In this document: piece after piece, positions 56,446 through 64,000 of the stretch | How the letters are laid out: every line of letters starts with the position of its first letter | Position numbering within the stretch: position 1 is the first letter of the stretch | DNA from: Gammaproteobacteria bacterium | Lineage (GTDB): Bacteria > Pseudomonadota > Gammaproteobacteria > Methylococcales > Methylomonadaceae | Direction: 5' to 3' | NCBI GenBank assembly: GCA_018830325.1 | Contig: JAHJSQ010000060.1 | Span: 1-64,000 of the forward strand | Length of the DNA stretch: 64,000 nt | Position numbers and translations under genes: made by a program | Notes under the pieces: model-generated | What the model was told of the DNA's origin: nothing | The model's database searches: none | Seen by the model: the letters and a program-made list of their open reading frames with translations, nothing else

Positions 56446-56493
56446 TACGAAACATTACAATAATACTAAAATTTTTCTATAGTGGTGGGCATT

Positions 56494-57213
56494 ATGAAAA
56501 CAATAGAAACAAAAATTAACAGACCGGCGATAGCGGCATTTGCTTTAGCTGCTGCGTTATTTGCTGGCGGCAGTCAGGCTGCAACGTTATGCTCCGCTTA
56601 TACAGCGCCTAATACTCATCCGAATGGCTTATCGGTCGAGGATGTGACTTTCAAGGGAAACAATGCTAATGATTGCTACGGCTTCATTGACACGAGCGCA
56701 GGCCCTGGCGGCAACCCAACAAGCGATACAGTTTGGGCGGATACCGGCTGGACACAGTTTGCGAAAGACGAATCCGGTACAAGCGGTGATATTGAAGGCA
56801 CGGTACTAGGCATTGAATTCACCTAAACTGCATCAACGTTCGCTAGCAATAGTGGCACTTGGTTACTTGCATGGGAAAAAGTTGATGAGCCTGGATACGA
56901 TTTAAAGATGGATGTAGTCGCTAATTTAAAAGCAGCTAATGGTTCTGCTTCATATTTGTTTGAAGATTTGACTTTTACATCCAATGGCAATGGCTCTGGA
57001 GCATGGGAAATTACTTTTGCCGGTCCAGGACAAGGCGATAACCCAAGTCTTTCTAACATGACTCTTTGGTATCAAAACGCAACCTCAACGCCTCCTAACG
57101 GCGGCGGAGGCCCAGGAGGCGGCCAAGTCCCAGAACCCCATCTGATCTTATTAATGGGCATCGGACTATTGGGTTTTGGCGCCACAAAATTTCGCAAAAC
57201 GACCAAAGCCTAA
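56494..57213 (+). pseudogene. PEP-CTERM domain protein interrupted by an in-frame TAA
   Basis: Predicted secreted protein anchored or processed by an exosortase. The N-terminus has a signal peptide (about 1-29, IAAFALAAALFAGGSQA). The C-terminus has the complete PEP-CTERM signal: VPEPHLILLMGIGLLGFGA, then FRKTTKA. Between them, codon 111 (56824-56826) is TAA in the same frame; the frame continues open on both sides with no shift. A single-base change from CAA, GAA or AAA would explain it. Ribosomes would release a 110-residue secreted fragment with no sorting signal. The original protein was about 239 residues. Confidence 0.85.
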
Positions 57214-57237
57214 TCACTTAGAAACACCTTCGAACCA

Positions 57238-57267
57238 AAACGCCGGAAATCGCCGGCGTTTTTTTTA
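57238..57267 (+). terminator. Rho-independent terminator after the PEP-CTERM gene
   Basis: The hairpin AACGCCGG-AAAT-CGCCGGCGTT is followed by eight T residues, 25 bases after the stop codon. Confidence 0.92.
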
Positions 57268-57427
57268 CTTTTTGACTCGTCCGTCCACACTATTGATCCT
57301 AAATTCGACAACCTAACCATGAAACACCTGAAACATTCAAGAGATTGCCTGAACATTCCTGCTAACCTCTTGGATGAACGAAAGTTCTATACAAACGAAT
57401 AAAGAAGTTATTAAGTTGACGTCTCAT

Positions 57428-57463
57428 TCTTCATGATCTTCATTGTGAAATGCTTTTTACAGG
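57428..57463 (-). repeat. Dispersed repeat, inverted copy of 63411-63445
   Basis: The reverse strand reads AAAAAGCATTTCAC, then ATGAAGATCATGAAGAA, matching the copies at 63411-63445 and, less well, at 24383-24410. Confidence 0.65.
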
Positions 57464-57504
57464 CTAAAGGTAATGACTATTGGATTCGTAATGATTCACA
57501 CCCC

Positions 57505-57610
57505 TTATCGTTCCCATGCTCCAGCGTGGGAATGAATTCCGAGACGCTCTAGCGTCTCGTCCCGCTGGAGCGGTGCTCAGGCATTCCCACGCAGAGCATG
57601 GGAACGATAA
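57505..57610. repeat. Full-length GTTCCCA palindromic element
   Basis: Perfect 17-bp outer arms TTATCGTTCCCATGCTC/GAGCATGGGAACGATAA enclose a second pair (AGCGTGGGAATG and its complement) and an inner hairpin GAGACGCTCTAGCGTCTC (57541-57558). Fragments of the family occur at 28698-28745 and 1541-1567. The remaining bases of the 57214-57813 gap hold no gene. Confidence 0.8.
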
Positions 57611-57762
57611 TTGCCGGAGGATTGAATAGTTATTTGGATTCAGCTTATAAAAAACCTCGCAAAAACGGCTCTGTTCACGTTAATAGTTAAAACATGAATA
57701 CTAGCCAATTCCGAAGGAGTTTGATGTTGCCAGCTATTACTACATATAAAATAAAAATCCTG

Positions 57763-57803
57763 CAAAAAAAACGCCGACGTCAGCCGGCGTTTTTTTTTGC
57801 AGT
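57763..57803 (-). terminator. Terminator of the subtilase gene (bidirectional shape)
   Basis: The hairpin ACGCCGACG/CAGCCGGCGT is flanked by A8 and T8-9 runs, directly after the subtilase stop on the minus strand. Confidence 0.85.
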
Positions 57804-57813
57804 TTACTTTTGC

Positions 57814-59649
57814 TTATTTAGAAACTGTAATCGTATGTTTAGCAGTTTTATTTGAAGTATCGGTAGCAACCGCTTCAATGATATAAGTGCCTCGGCTTTC
57901 TCTGTTGGTATTCCAATTATGAGACAATTGATTGCCGTCTGCCGAACTCACCAGACTGCCGTTAATAAACAGCTGGATATTAGCCACCGCAACGTCGTCT
58001 TCCGCCGAAACATTTATTTTAACTACTCGTGATAGTCGGCTACCGTCGGCTGGATTACTGATAGCTACGGTTGGAGCCGCTATATCTTCAATCACTTCCT
58101 CGACAGGCTCATCAACGACTTCTTCAACTTGTTCGATCGTATTTTTGACCGTTACATTAACACCACTTGAAACCCCTTCATTACCTGCCGCATCGATCGT
58201 GGTTGCGCTCAAGTTTACGGAACCATCTGCGACTTGATTGGAATCCCAGCTAAATTGGTAAGGTGCGGTCGTATCGGTACCGACATAGATACCATTGGCA
58301 TAGAGCGTCACTTCGCTCACACCGACATTATCGGTGGCATTGACCTCGACTTCAACCAATCCGCTGACGGTATTTCCCCCCGTTGGCGAGAAAATATTGA
58401 CTGAAGGCGCCTCGCTATCGACAGTGACATTCACCATACTTTGCGCCATTTCAACCGCTACGGCGGCATTGATGCGGCCGTGACCATAGTATGGGTGGAT
58501 ATCGCCAGCGATTTTATCGGCCGAGGATTTCAAGATTTGCTCGACTTCATCGGGCGTTAGCGTTGGATTCGCACCCTGAATCAGGGCAATCACGCCTGCA
58601 GCCACTGGTGACGAAAACGATGTGCCGTTCCAACTACCATAGCCGCCGCCGCGCGTAGTGGTTTGAATCGATGCGCCCGGCGCCGCAACATCGATGAACT
58701 CGCCATAATTCGACCAAGAAGCCTTGGCATCGGAGCTAGTCGTAGCCGAAACGCTGATCATATGAACATTATCTTTAAATCCAGGATCGACGCCGTCGTT
58801 ACCGGCCGCAACAACAACCAGGCCACCTTTGCTGCGCATGTATTGTGCGGCATTGGTTACCGCAGAACTGTTGGAAACGCCGTAACTGATGTTCGCGACG
58901 TCAGCACCTTGATCGGCCGCCCAGTTCAAGCCACGAGCAATATCGCTCCAATAAGCCCAACCATCACTACTGTTGGTAATGCGCACCGGCAATATTTGCG
59001 CATTCCAAGCGACGCCAGCAACGCCGTTAGCGTTATCGGTTGTGGCAGCTGCCGTACCCGCTACCGCCGTGCCGTGTCCATGTACATCAGAACTGTTGGT
59101 GCTGCCGTCGACCGCATTCCAACCTGGCAGCATTTTGCTGGATAAGTCAGAGTGCGCGCTATCGACACCGGTATCCAAAATAGCAATCACGGTGTTGTCG
59201 GCTTTTGTTGAGCTCCAAGAGGTTGGTGCTTGAATTTTGGGCAAATGCCATTGGTTGCCGTAACGCGGATCGTTGGGCGTCGTCAAGCTGAATTCGACCG
59301 CCATATCGAGCTCTGCGAATTCGACATGAGGATTTTTGGATAATGCTCGAATAACGGCTTGCTCGGCTTGTGGTGGTACAGAGATAACATGCACTCCGAT
59401 GTTACCGATTATCTCTTTTTTTTGGCCTTTATTGCGTTTCAGAATTTTGTCGAATTCTCTGTCCGATAATCCGGCTTTCGGTTTGACCAAAATTTGGCCT
59501 TCTTTCCAAGGCTTGTCGGGGGCTGCGTAGGTTGGTCCGGCTGCACCGCCCAACACACCGGCAAGCAATACCGCCGCTACGGCCTTGGAAAGCTGAGTTG
59601 AATTAAATGTGTTTTGATTTTTTTGACTTCTTCGGCTGTTAGAGCTCAT
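57814..59649 (-). CDS. Secreted S8 family serine protease (subtilase) with Ig-like domains
   Basis: Secreted protease. The 611-residue product has a signal peptide (about 20-43) and an inhibitor-like propeptide with GQILVKPKAG and LSKNPHVEFAELD (to about 117). The catalytic domain has Asp in AILDTGVD (about 159), His in HGHGTAVAG (about 192), oxyanion Asn in AAGNDG (about 284) and Ser in NGTSFSSP (about 344). Two Ig-like modules follow (about 410-505 and 525-610), joined by an acidic EEVVDEPVEEVIED linker. AAGGAG precedes the ATG. It is divergent from the transporter gene. Confidence 0.94.
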   Translation of the reverse strand: MSSNSRRSQKNQNTFNSTQLSKAVAAVLLAGVLGGAAGPTYAAPDKPWKEGQILVKPKAGLSDREFDKILKRNKGQKKEIIGNIGVHVISVPPQAEQAVIRALSKNPHVEFAELDMAVEFSLTTPNDPRYGNQWHLPKIQAPTSWSSTKADNTVIAILDTGVDSAHSDLSSKMLPGWNAVDGSTNSSDVHGHGTAVAGTAAATTDNANGVAGVAWNAQILPVRITNSSDGWAYWSDIARGLNWAADQGADVANISYGVSNSSAVTNAAQYMRSKGGLVVVAAGNDGVDPGFKDNVHMISVSATTSSDAKASWSNYGEFIDVAAPGASIQTTTRGGGYGSWNGTSFSSPVAAGVIALIQGANPTLTPDEVEQILKSSADKIAGDIHPYYGHGRINAAVAVEMAQSMVNVTVDSEAPSVNIFSPTGGNTVSGLVEVEVNATDNVGVSEVTLYANGIYVGTDTTAPYQFSWDSNQVADGSVNLSATTIDAAGNEGVSSGVNVTVKNTIEQVEEVVDEPVEEVIEDIAAPTVAISNPADGSRLSRVVKINVSAEDDVAVANIQLFINGSLVSSADGNQLSHNWNTNRESRGTYIIEAVATDTSNKTAKHTITVSK

Positions 59650-59704
59650 GACCCCACTCCTTATTTAAAATAAAGGTCCGAAGGAGTTCCTTGAAGCTGA
59701 ATAT

Positions 59705-59736
59705 AAATTGGCGTAATGTTTGCACTATGCCAATTT
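59705..59736. promoter_or_regulatory. Operator-like inverted repeat upstream of the subtilase
   Basis: AAATTGGCGTA and TATGCCAATTT form an 11-bp inverted repeat with one mismatch and a 10-base spacer, 56 bp before the ATG. The shape suits a dimeric regulator site. Confidence 0.4.
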
Positions 59737-60180
59737 AGCAATCCCACTGTCATAGGAATAACTCCGTTAGACTGGAAACTTTGCGTCGCCACCTTTCGAT
59801 GGTTTTGCCCTTTTATTATTTTCGATTGACTGGAGCGTCTAAAAGCCCTTTGAAAGCTTTTTTCGTTCCGGTTGAGTTACAGTGTATAAATTTCAGAAAT
59901 AATTGATGTGACTTGCTTGGCAAAAATTTATTTAGAGAAATCATCTTGTTATTGTTGATATCGATTCAGTGAATTAGTAAGCACTTTTGCGTTGCCCATT
60001 TCGACTTCCCCACAAAAAACTTTTTGAGTTTTAGCCATTCGTTCATCTTTAATTAGGCGCAATGGCCGACAGTGCATAGATCAAATCGCCTAAGAAAGAA
60101 ATTTGTTTTAGGCGAGTTTTTGTCAGCAAAAGATTACACAAGAAGTCTTATTTTGACCTTAACTCAGATAAGCGTTTGGC

Positions 60181-60357
60181 CTAAATTCAATAGTTTTCTC
60201 AATCGCAATTTAGATTTAGGCATGAGGGATTGGTGATCATAGGTTATAAAGCGCCAGGCGTAGGATGCGCATCGCGCACCTGGGCCGGGAAATCTTGTCG
60301 GCTTGGAACCGTGGAAAGGTGCGTGATGCGCACCCTACGGTGCTAAATTCAATAGTT
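60181..60357. repeat. Inverted-repeat element flanked by 15-bp direct repeats
   Basis: GTAGGATGCGCATCGCGCACCT-type arm (60260-60281) pairs with its near complement at 60317-60338 (20 of 22). CTAAATTCAATAGTT occurs on both sides (60181-60195 and 60343-60357). A related arm is at about 61545-61566. Confidence 0.65.
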
Positions 60358-60447
60358 CTCTCTATAGACAAACTCAGGGTTAAGCAACAGCAAATACGCC
60401 CATTTGAAGTATACTTGTCGCCTATCATTTATTCGGTTTAAAACGAC

Positions 60448-61380
60448 GTGCTTCGCTTACTTAATTTGCTCGCCAATCTTTTTCCTTTTTGGGTCATCAC
60501 CTGTAGCGGTTTAGCATTATTTTTTCCTGCTTGGTTTACTTGGTTCAGCGGTCCGATGATCGTTTGGGGCTTGGCTATTATCATGATCGGCATGGGTATT
60601 ACGCTTAGCTTCGAGGATTTTCGACGGGTAACGCGCACGACTCGACCGGTTTTAATCGGCGTCGTTGCTCAATTTGCCGTGATGCCTCTTTTAGGATGGG
60701 CCATAGCTTATGGATTTTCGCTCAATCCGCAATTGGCGGTCGGTCTGATACTGGTGGCATGCTGCCCCGGCGGTACCGCATCAAACGTGGTTAGCTACAT
60801 TGCTCATGCCGATGTCGCGCTATCGGTATTGATGACGATGTGCTCCACATTCGCCGCCGTTGTCATGACGCCGCTATTGACTCACTGGCTAGCCGGTGCC
60901 TATGTTCCGGTGGATGCTTGGAGCTTATTTTTCAATACTCTGCAAGTGGTGATTCTGCCGGTTTTGTCGGGTATGTTGCTAAATCGTTATACGCCGCGCC
61001 TGGTTCAGGCTGTAACACCTGTCGCACCGCTCGTTTCAGTGATGGTCATCGCATTGATTTGCGCAAGCATCATTGGCGCGAATGCAGGCACGATAAAGGA
61101 TTCGGCTTTACCTTTGTTGAGCGCGGTTGCCTTATTGCATCTAGGCGGATTTACAATCGGCTATGCAATGGCTCGCTTGATGAAGCTTGAAGAAAACGCA
61201 TCCCGCACAATTTCAATTGAGGTGGGCATGCAAAACTCCGGCTTAGGCGCGGTACTTGCTCAATCCAGCTTTGCACAAATGGCCCTTGCACCGATTCCCT
61301 CTGCTATTTCAGCAAGTTTTCATTCGATCATCGGCAGTGTACTGGCAGCCTGGTGGCGTATACGAAAGACTAAAAGATAG
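60448..61380 (+). CDS. BASS-family transporter (bile acid:sodium symporter-like)
   Basis: Polytopic inner-membrane transporter, probably sodium-coupled uptake of an organic anion; the substrate is unknown. The 310-residue protein has about nine to ten helices. It has the family motifs IIMIGMGITLSFEDFRRV, VACCPGGTASNVVSYIAHAD (sodium-site region) and ISIEVGMQNSGLGAVLAQ. The reading frame begins with a GTG at 60448 (giving MLRLLNLLANLFP). No ATG lies nearby in frame and no strong ribosome binding site is seen, so the start is uncertain by a few codons. Confidence 0.9.
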   Translation: MLRLLNLLANLFPFWVITCSGLALFFPAWFTWFSGPMIVWGLAIIMIGMGITLSFEDFRRVTRTTRPVLIGVVAQFAVMPLLGWAIAYGFSLNPQLAVGLILVACCPGGTASNVVSYIAHADVALSVLMTMCSTFAAVVMTPLLTHWLAGAYVPVDAWSLFFNTLQVVILPVLSGMLLNRYTPRLVQAVTPVAPLVSVMVIALICASIIGANAGTIKDSALPLLSAVALLHLGGFTIGYAMARLMKLEENASRTISIEVGMQNSGLGAVLAQSSFAQMALAPIPSAISASFHSIIGSVLAAWWRIRKTKR

Positions 61381-61864
61381 ATGGGAATAATGCAGGATGA
61401 ACTATTTTCTTTTACAAATTCCGGTATAAGCTTGTGAAGACTATGCTCAAGTAATATACCCATCGCAGATCAAAATTCGGCGCCGGGGCGTACTACGTAC
61501 CCTCTCGCAAGTCTTTCGGATCTATCAAGCCTATAACGATAAAGATACGTGATGCGTACCCTACTACTGACTTTTACTCCTCGGCAATTGCTGAGTTTCA
61601 AGGATAGTGTAAATGAAGAAAATGCAGGAGCGTTTTTCCGCATTGCATCGCATACAGCGCCTAATGTTAGCTTCCTAATACATGCCATCCATGGCGTTAT
61701 ACAAAATCAGCTTCACCCTGCACTTGGGATATCCCAGATAGTTAAATACTATGGATTTAGGTGCTGGGCCTTTTACGGGCTGCCTAGCGACGATACTTGA
61801 CTAGCGAAGGAGCACTCACCGATCGCCTGCTTAAGTGGTAAGTGGCTTTTATCGGCCTGTCGCA
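61381..61864. repeat. Repeat-bearing gap between transporter and mlaA
   Basis: No gene is supported. 61453-61489 is the second copy of the AGATCAAAATTCGGC block of 1401-1434. 61755-61768 carries the CCCAGCACCTAAAT motif inverted. About 61545-61566 is related to the arms at 60260-60338. Confidence 0.6.
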
Positions 61865-62683
61865 CTATTGATCGGCAGGGCTGTCTAATTGCAAGTGATG
61901 ACTGGTGTCTTCATCTTCAAAGTAGTCATCCAGATCATCGAACAAATCATCATGATCGTCCAGCAACATGACTCCGTCATTAATCAAATATTCACGACGT
62001 TGAAAATAAGCGGTCTTGATGAATTCGTAACGATCGACTGCGGCTTCATCTAAAATCTTCTCCGAAGACAACAAACCAGCACGTTTGTCGACACCCTCTA
62101 CCGCATTGGCCGCTGTACTTGCTGCGCTAACCGCTGCTCCGGCAAACATCGTATAAGTTAACGGATCCATCAAGGCATCGCCAACCAGGCCGGCTACACC
62201 TCGCGGAGAACCGGGCCCGATGAATGGCAGCACCAAGTATGGGCCGGTTGGAACACCCCAATAGCCAAGAGTTTGATCAAAGTCTTCAATATTCTTAGGC
62301 AAATCGACTTCACTTGCTACGTCGAAAAAGCCTCCCAAGCCTAAGGTCGTATTAAGAAAAAAACGTCCGGTATCTTTCCCGGCCTGAGCCAATTTCAATT
62401 GAAAAATATCGTTGAGAATCACGCCGATATCGTCGATATTGCTAAAGAAATTAGTAATCCCTTGGCTGACCGGCTCAGGAGTTACGTAATCATAGCCCTT
62501 GGCGATTGGCTTCATGATGTAATGATCGAGATCTTCATTAAAGGAATGTACGCTACGATTCCAACCCTCCCATGGATCGTCTGGGTTGACGGGAGTCGCG
62601 GCACAGCCGCTCAACAGGACCGTACATAACAAGCCTACTGTTGTAAAAGTATGAGGCCCGGAGGCGAGTAATTTTAGGCGCAT
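61865..62683 (-). CDS. mlaA: Phospholipid-binding lipoprotein MlaA (VacJ)
   Basis: Outer-membrane lipoprotein that removes misplaced phospholipid from the outer leaflet and passes it to the MlaC/MlaFEDB pathway. The 272-residue product has lipobox LLSGC (Cys about 27), then DPWEGWNRSVHSFNEDLD, LGLGGFFDVASE, LGYWGVPTGPYLVLPFIGP and DPLTY, all typical. The C-terminal tail is unusually acidic (DDHDDLFDDLDDYFEDED). No other mla genes are present here. Confidence 0.95.
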   Translation of the reverse strand: MRLKLLASGPHTFTTVGLLCTVLLSGCAATPVNPDDPWEGWNRSVHSFNEDLDHYIMKPIAKGYDYVTPEPVSQGITNFFSNIDDIGVILNDIFQLKLAQAGKDTGRFFLNTTLGLGGFFDVASEVDLPKNIEDFDQTLGYWGVPTGPYLVLPFIGPGSPRGVAGLVGDALMDPLTYTMFAGAAVSAASTAANAVEGVDKRAGLLSSEKILDEAAVDRYEFIKTAYFQRREYLINDGVMLLDDHDDLFDDLDDYFEDEDTSHHLQLDSPADQ

Positions 62684-63698
62684 AGTCTTCTTATTTAGTT
62701 ATTCATTAAATAAATCGGCGTCATTTTAGCAGTAATTCCTGATTGTTATGAGTTCTTATTGCTGATTCTGCCAACAGCTGACGAAAAAAAAGAATAAATC
62801 CCGCTGTACCTCCTCGGAATGTCCAGTAAACAAAGTAAATCAAGATTCATTAGGCCGACCTTTAATCGCCGAACATAAGCGTTCGCAATTAAAATTCAGG
62901 TCAATTGGCGCCTGAATGACCGGCATAAACCACTATTCCCTTAATACTCAAAAATTTAGTTTAAGTATTCAGCCCCCTCTTTGAAAAAGACGTCCACATA
63001 GATGCAGGAGATAGGGCAATGCAGGAGCAATTGCCGAGGGGCTAGAGAAATTTTTTTAATACCCCCCTTTTTTCAAAGGTCAATAATTACGCCTGAATGC
63101 GGTAATTTGCCAACGGGGCCTGAATACTTATAACTTTAGAAGGCGAGGATGTAGCCAGCGAGCGGCCCTCGATAGACACCTTCACACCGTTTTTTATTAG
63201 ACGGTTTATCGATCAAAAAAGAGTCAACCCCAAATCAATGGGCATTAGCATAGCAGACTGAACTTACTATTAGCTTTCAATTTAACAAAGGCCAATATTC
63301 ACCCTCGTCTTAAAATCGTAGCCTTAACGACAACTTAGAATAATTTATACTTCACACGGTCACATTTTTGGTTTTTAGTACACGTCACTCACGCACACTA
63401 CTTGGTCAAACCTAGAAAAAGCATTTCACCATGAAGATCCTGAAGAATAAAAAGTTAATTCAATGGCTTATTCTGCCTATGCAAATCACTTCCGCTTCCC
63501 TAAAAGGTTATTCAAAAATTTAAGAAAAGCCGTTGAAAGAAGCCATTAAATTCATGTGTTTCATGCTTAAACTGCCGAGTTTAGGTTAAAACGTTAATCA
63601 AAAAAGCAATAACAGCTATTCTATTCAATTATTTGATTCTATAAGCGTAATGGACACAAGGTTTAAAAATAAAATCACCAAAATTAGGAGATGCACTA
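62684..63698. repeat. 1-kb non-coding stretch rich in dispersed repeats
   Basis: It contains the AAGTATTCAG element (62963-63129), the CCCTCGATAGACAC block (63166-63217, related to 26254-26305) and the CCTAGAAAAAGCATTTCACC block (63411-63466, related to 24383-24428 and 57428-57463). No gene is supported. Confidence 0.6.
62963..63129. mobile_element. Small inverted-repeat element (AAGTATTCAG family), copy 2
   Basis: Perfect 10-bp inverted ends AAGTATTCAG and CTGAATACTT enclose a non-coding 167-bp unit with CCCCCTC and GGGGC blocks. It is related to 43034-43165 and to about 48066-48370. Confidence 0.6.
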
Positions 63699-64000
63699 AT
63701 GAATCGACAATGGCCATGGTCTTTTATCTTTATTACGATAAACAGCCCCTGCTTTTAGCGCATCGCCATCGATAGATGGGTAGCACCCAATCGATTGCCC
63801 GCAGTTTTTTTATTCATCGCTATTTTACTGATCAGCGCAAAAACCTGTAGCCTGATTGAAAAAGTCGGTCAACCGGCTATTTTGGGCGAATTACTTTTAG
63901 GTCTTGCGCTCGGTAATTTAGGACTCATCGGCATCGATGTTTTCGAAGCGGTAACTCGATACGTGTTCTTCGGTAGCCAAACGTTATTGACGGTTTGGGT
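63699..64000 (+). pseudogene. CPA2-type cation:proton antiporter, 5' part, with early in-frame TAG
   Basis: The N-terminus of a KefB/CPA2 family transporter: AVFLFIAILLISAKTCSLIE, KVGQPAILGELLLGLALGN. It is cut by the window edge. A strong AGGAG (63686-63690) precedes an ATG at 63699, but codon 20 (63756-63758) is TAG in the same frame as the antiporter sequence. Either the gene is broken, or translation starts later, for example at the TTG at 63795, which would restore a typical antiporter N-terminus. Confidence 0.6.

Larger units (their letters stand above)
55853..56493. promoter_or_regulatory. Divergent control region between the TPR and PEP-CTERM genes
   Basis: AT-rich region with two TGTCAG-N6-TTACA sites and a sigma54-type promoter facing the PEP-CTERM gene. 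I see no sigma54 pattern (GG-N10-GC) facing the TPR gene. No other coding sequence is present. Confidence 0.55.
59650..60447. other. Non-coding region between subtilase and transporter
   Basis: No gene is supported. It holds the subtilase upstream region with an inverted repeat and a palindromic repeat element at 60181-60357, both listed separately. Confidence 0.5.

Overview
The window is chromosomal DNA from a Gram-negative gammaproteobacterium. LPS synthesis (lpxC), a meso-DAP-type MurE, the Rep/RecB/RecD helicases, LpoA-YraN-DiaA and MlaA all fit this. Codon use, PEP-CTERM genes and the many short dispersed repeats suggest a methanotroph of the Methylococcales, but no methanotrophy gene is present, so that placement is inference.

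Layout. 0.4-19.2 kb: a complete division and cell-wall (dcw) cluster, all on the minus strand, in the order mraZ-rsmH-ftsL-ftsI-murE-murF-mraY-murD-ftsW-murG-murC-murB-ddlB-ftsQ-ftsA-ftsZ-lpxC. Many genes are joined by ATGA overlaps. MraZ-box-like repeats precede a TTG start of mraZ. 19.4-20.6 kb: a MITE-like element with a 9-bp target duplication, the RNase P RNA gene, and three heptanucleotide arrays. 20.6-24.4 kb: rsmI divergent from lpoA-yraN-diaA. 24.8-33.1 kb: rmuC, recD, rlpA, recB and a SPOR-domain protein; recC is absent. 33.3-39.8 kb: a YaiI-family protein, an alpha/beta hydrolase, two MacB/FtsX-type permeases without an ATPase, an exported HbpS/GlcG-like protein and a HEAT-repeat protein. 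40-44.3 kb: the three AmmeMemoRadiSam genes, rseC, and a membrane protein with a CxxCH heme motif. 44.6-47.2 kb: a small Tyr/Arg/Gly-rich lipoprotein and umuDC, bracketed by about 120-bp direct repeats. 47.6-51.1 kb: tRNA-Arg(CCG) with a duplicated 5' half, an ExeA/PEP-CTERM-type ATPase, an IS4-like transposase remnant and a decayed ATPase regulator. 51.2-53.2 kb: rep. 54.1-57.2 kb: PEP-CTERM-related genes, namely a TPR protein and a PEP-CTERM protein broken by an in-frame stop, with a sigma54-type promoter and repeated TGTCAG palindromes. 57.8-62.7 kb: a subtilase, a BASS-family transporter and mlaA. 63.7 kb to the end: the start of a CPA2 antiporter, also with an early in-frame stop.

How the genes work together. 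The dcw block supplies lipid II synthesis and the divisome core, and rlpA, the SPOR protein and LpoA act on the same envelope machinery. Rep, RecB, RecD, RmuC and UmuDC are replication and repair functions. The gaps are dominated by several families of short palindromic or MITE-like dispersed repeats. The least explained signals are the TGTCAG/TTACA palindromes around the PEP-CTERM genes, the two genes with in-frame stops, the long-tailed UmuD, and the uncharacterised CxxCH membrane protein.
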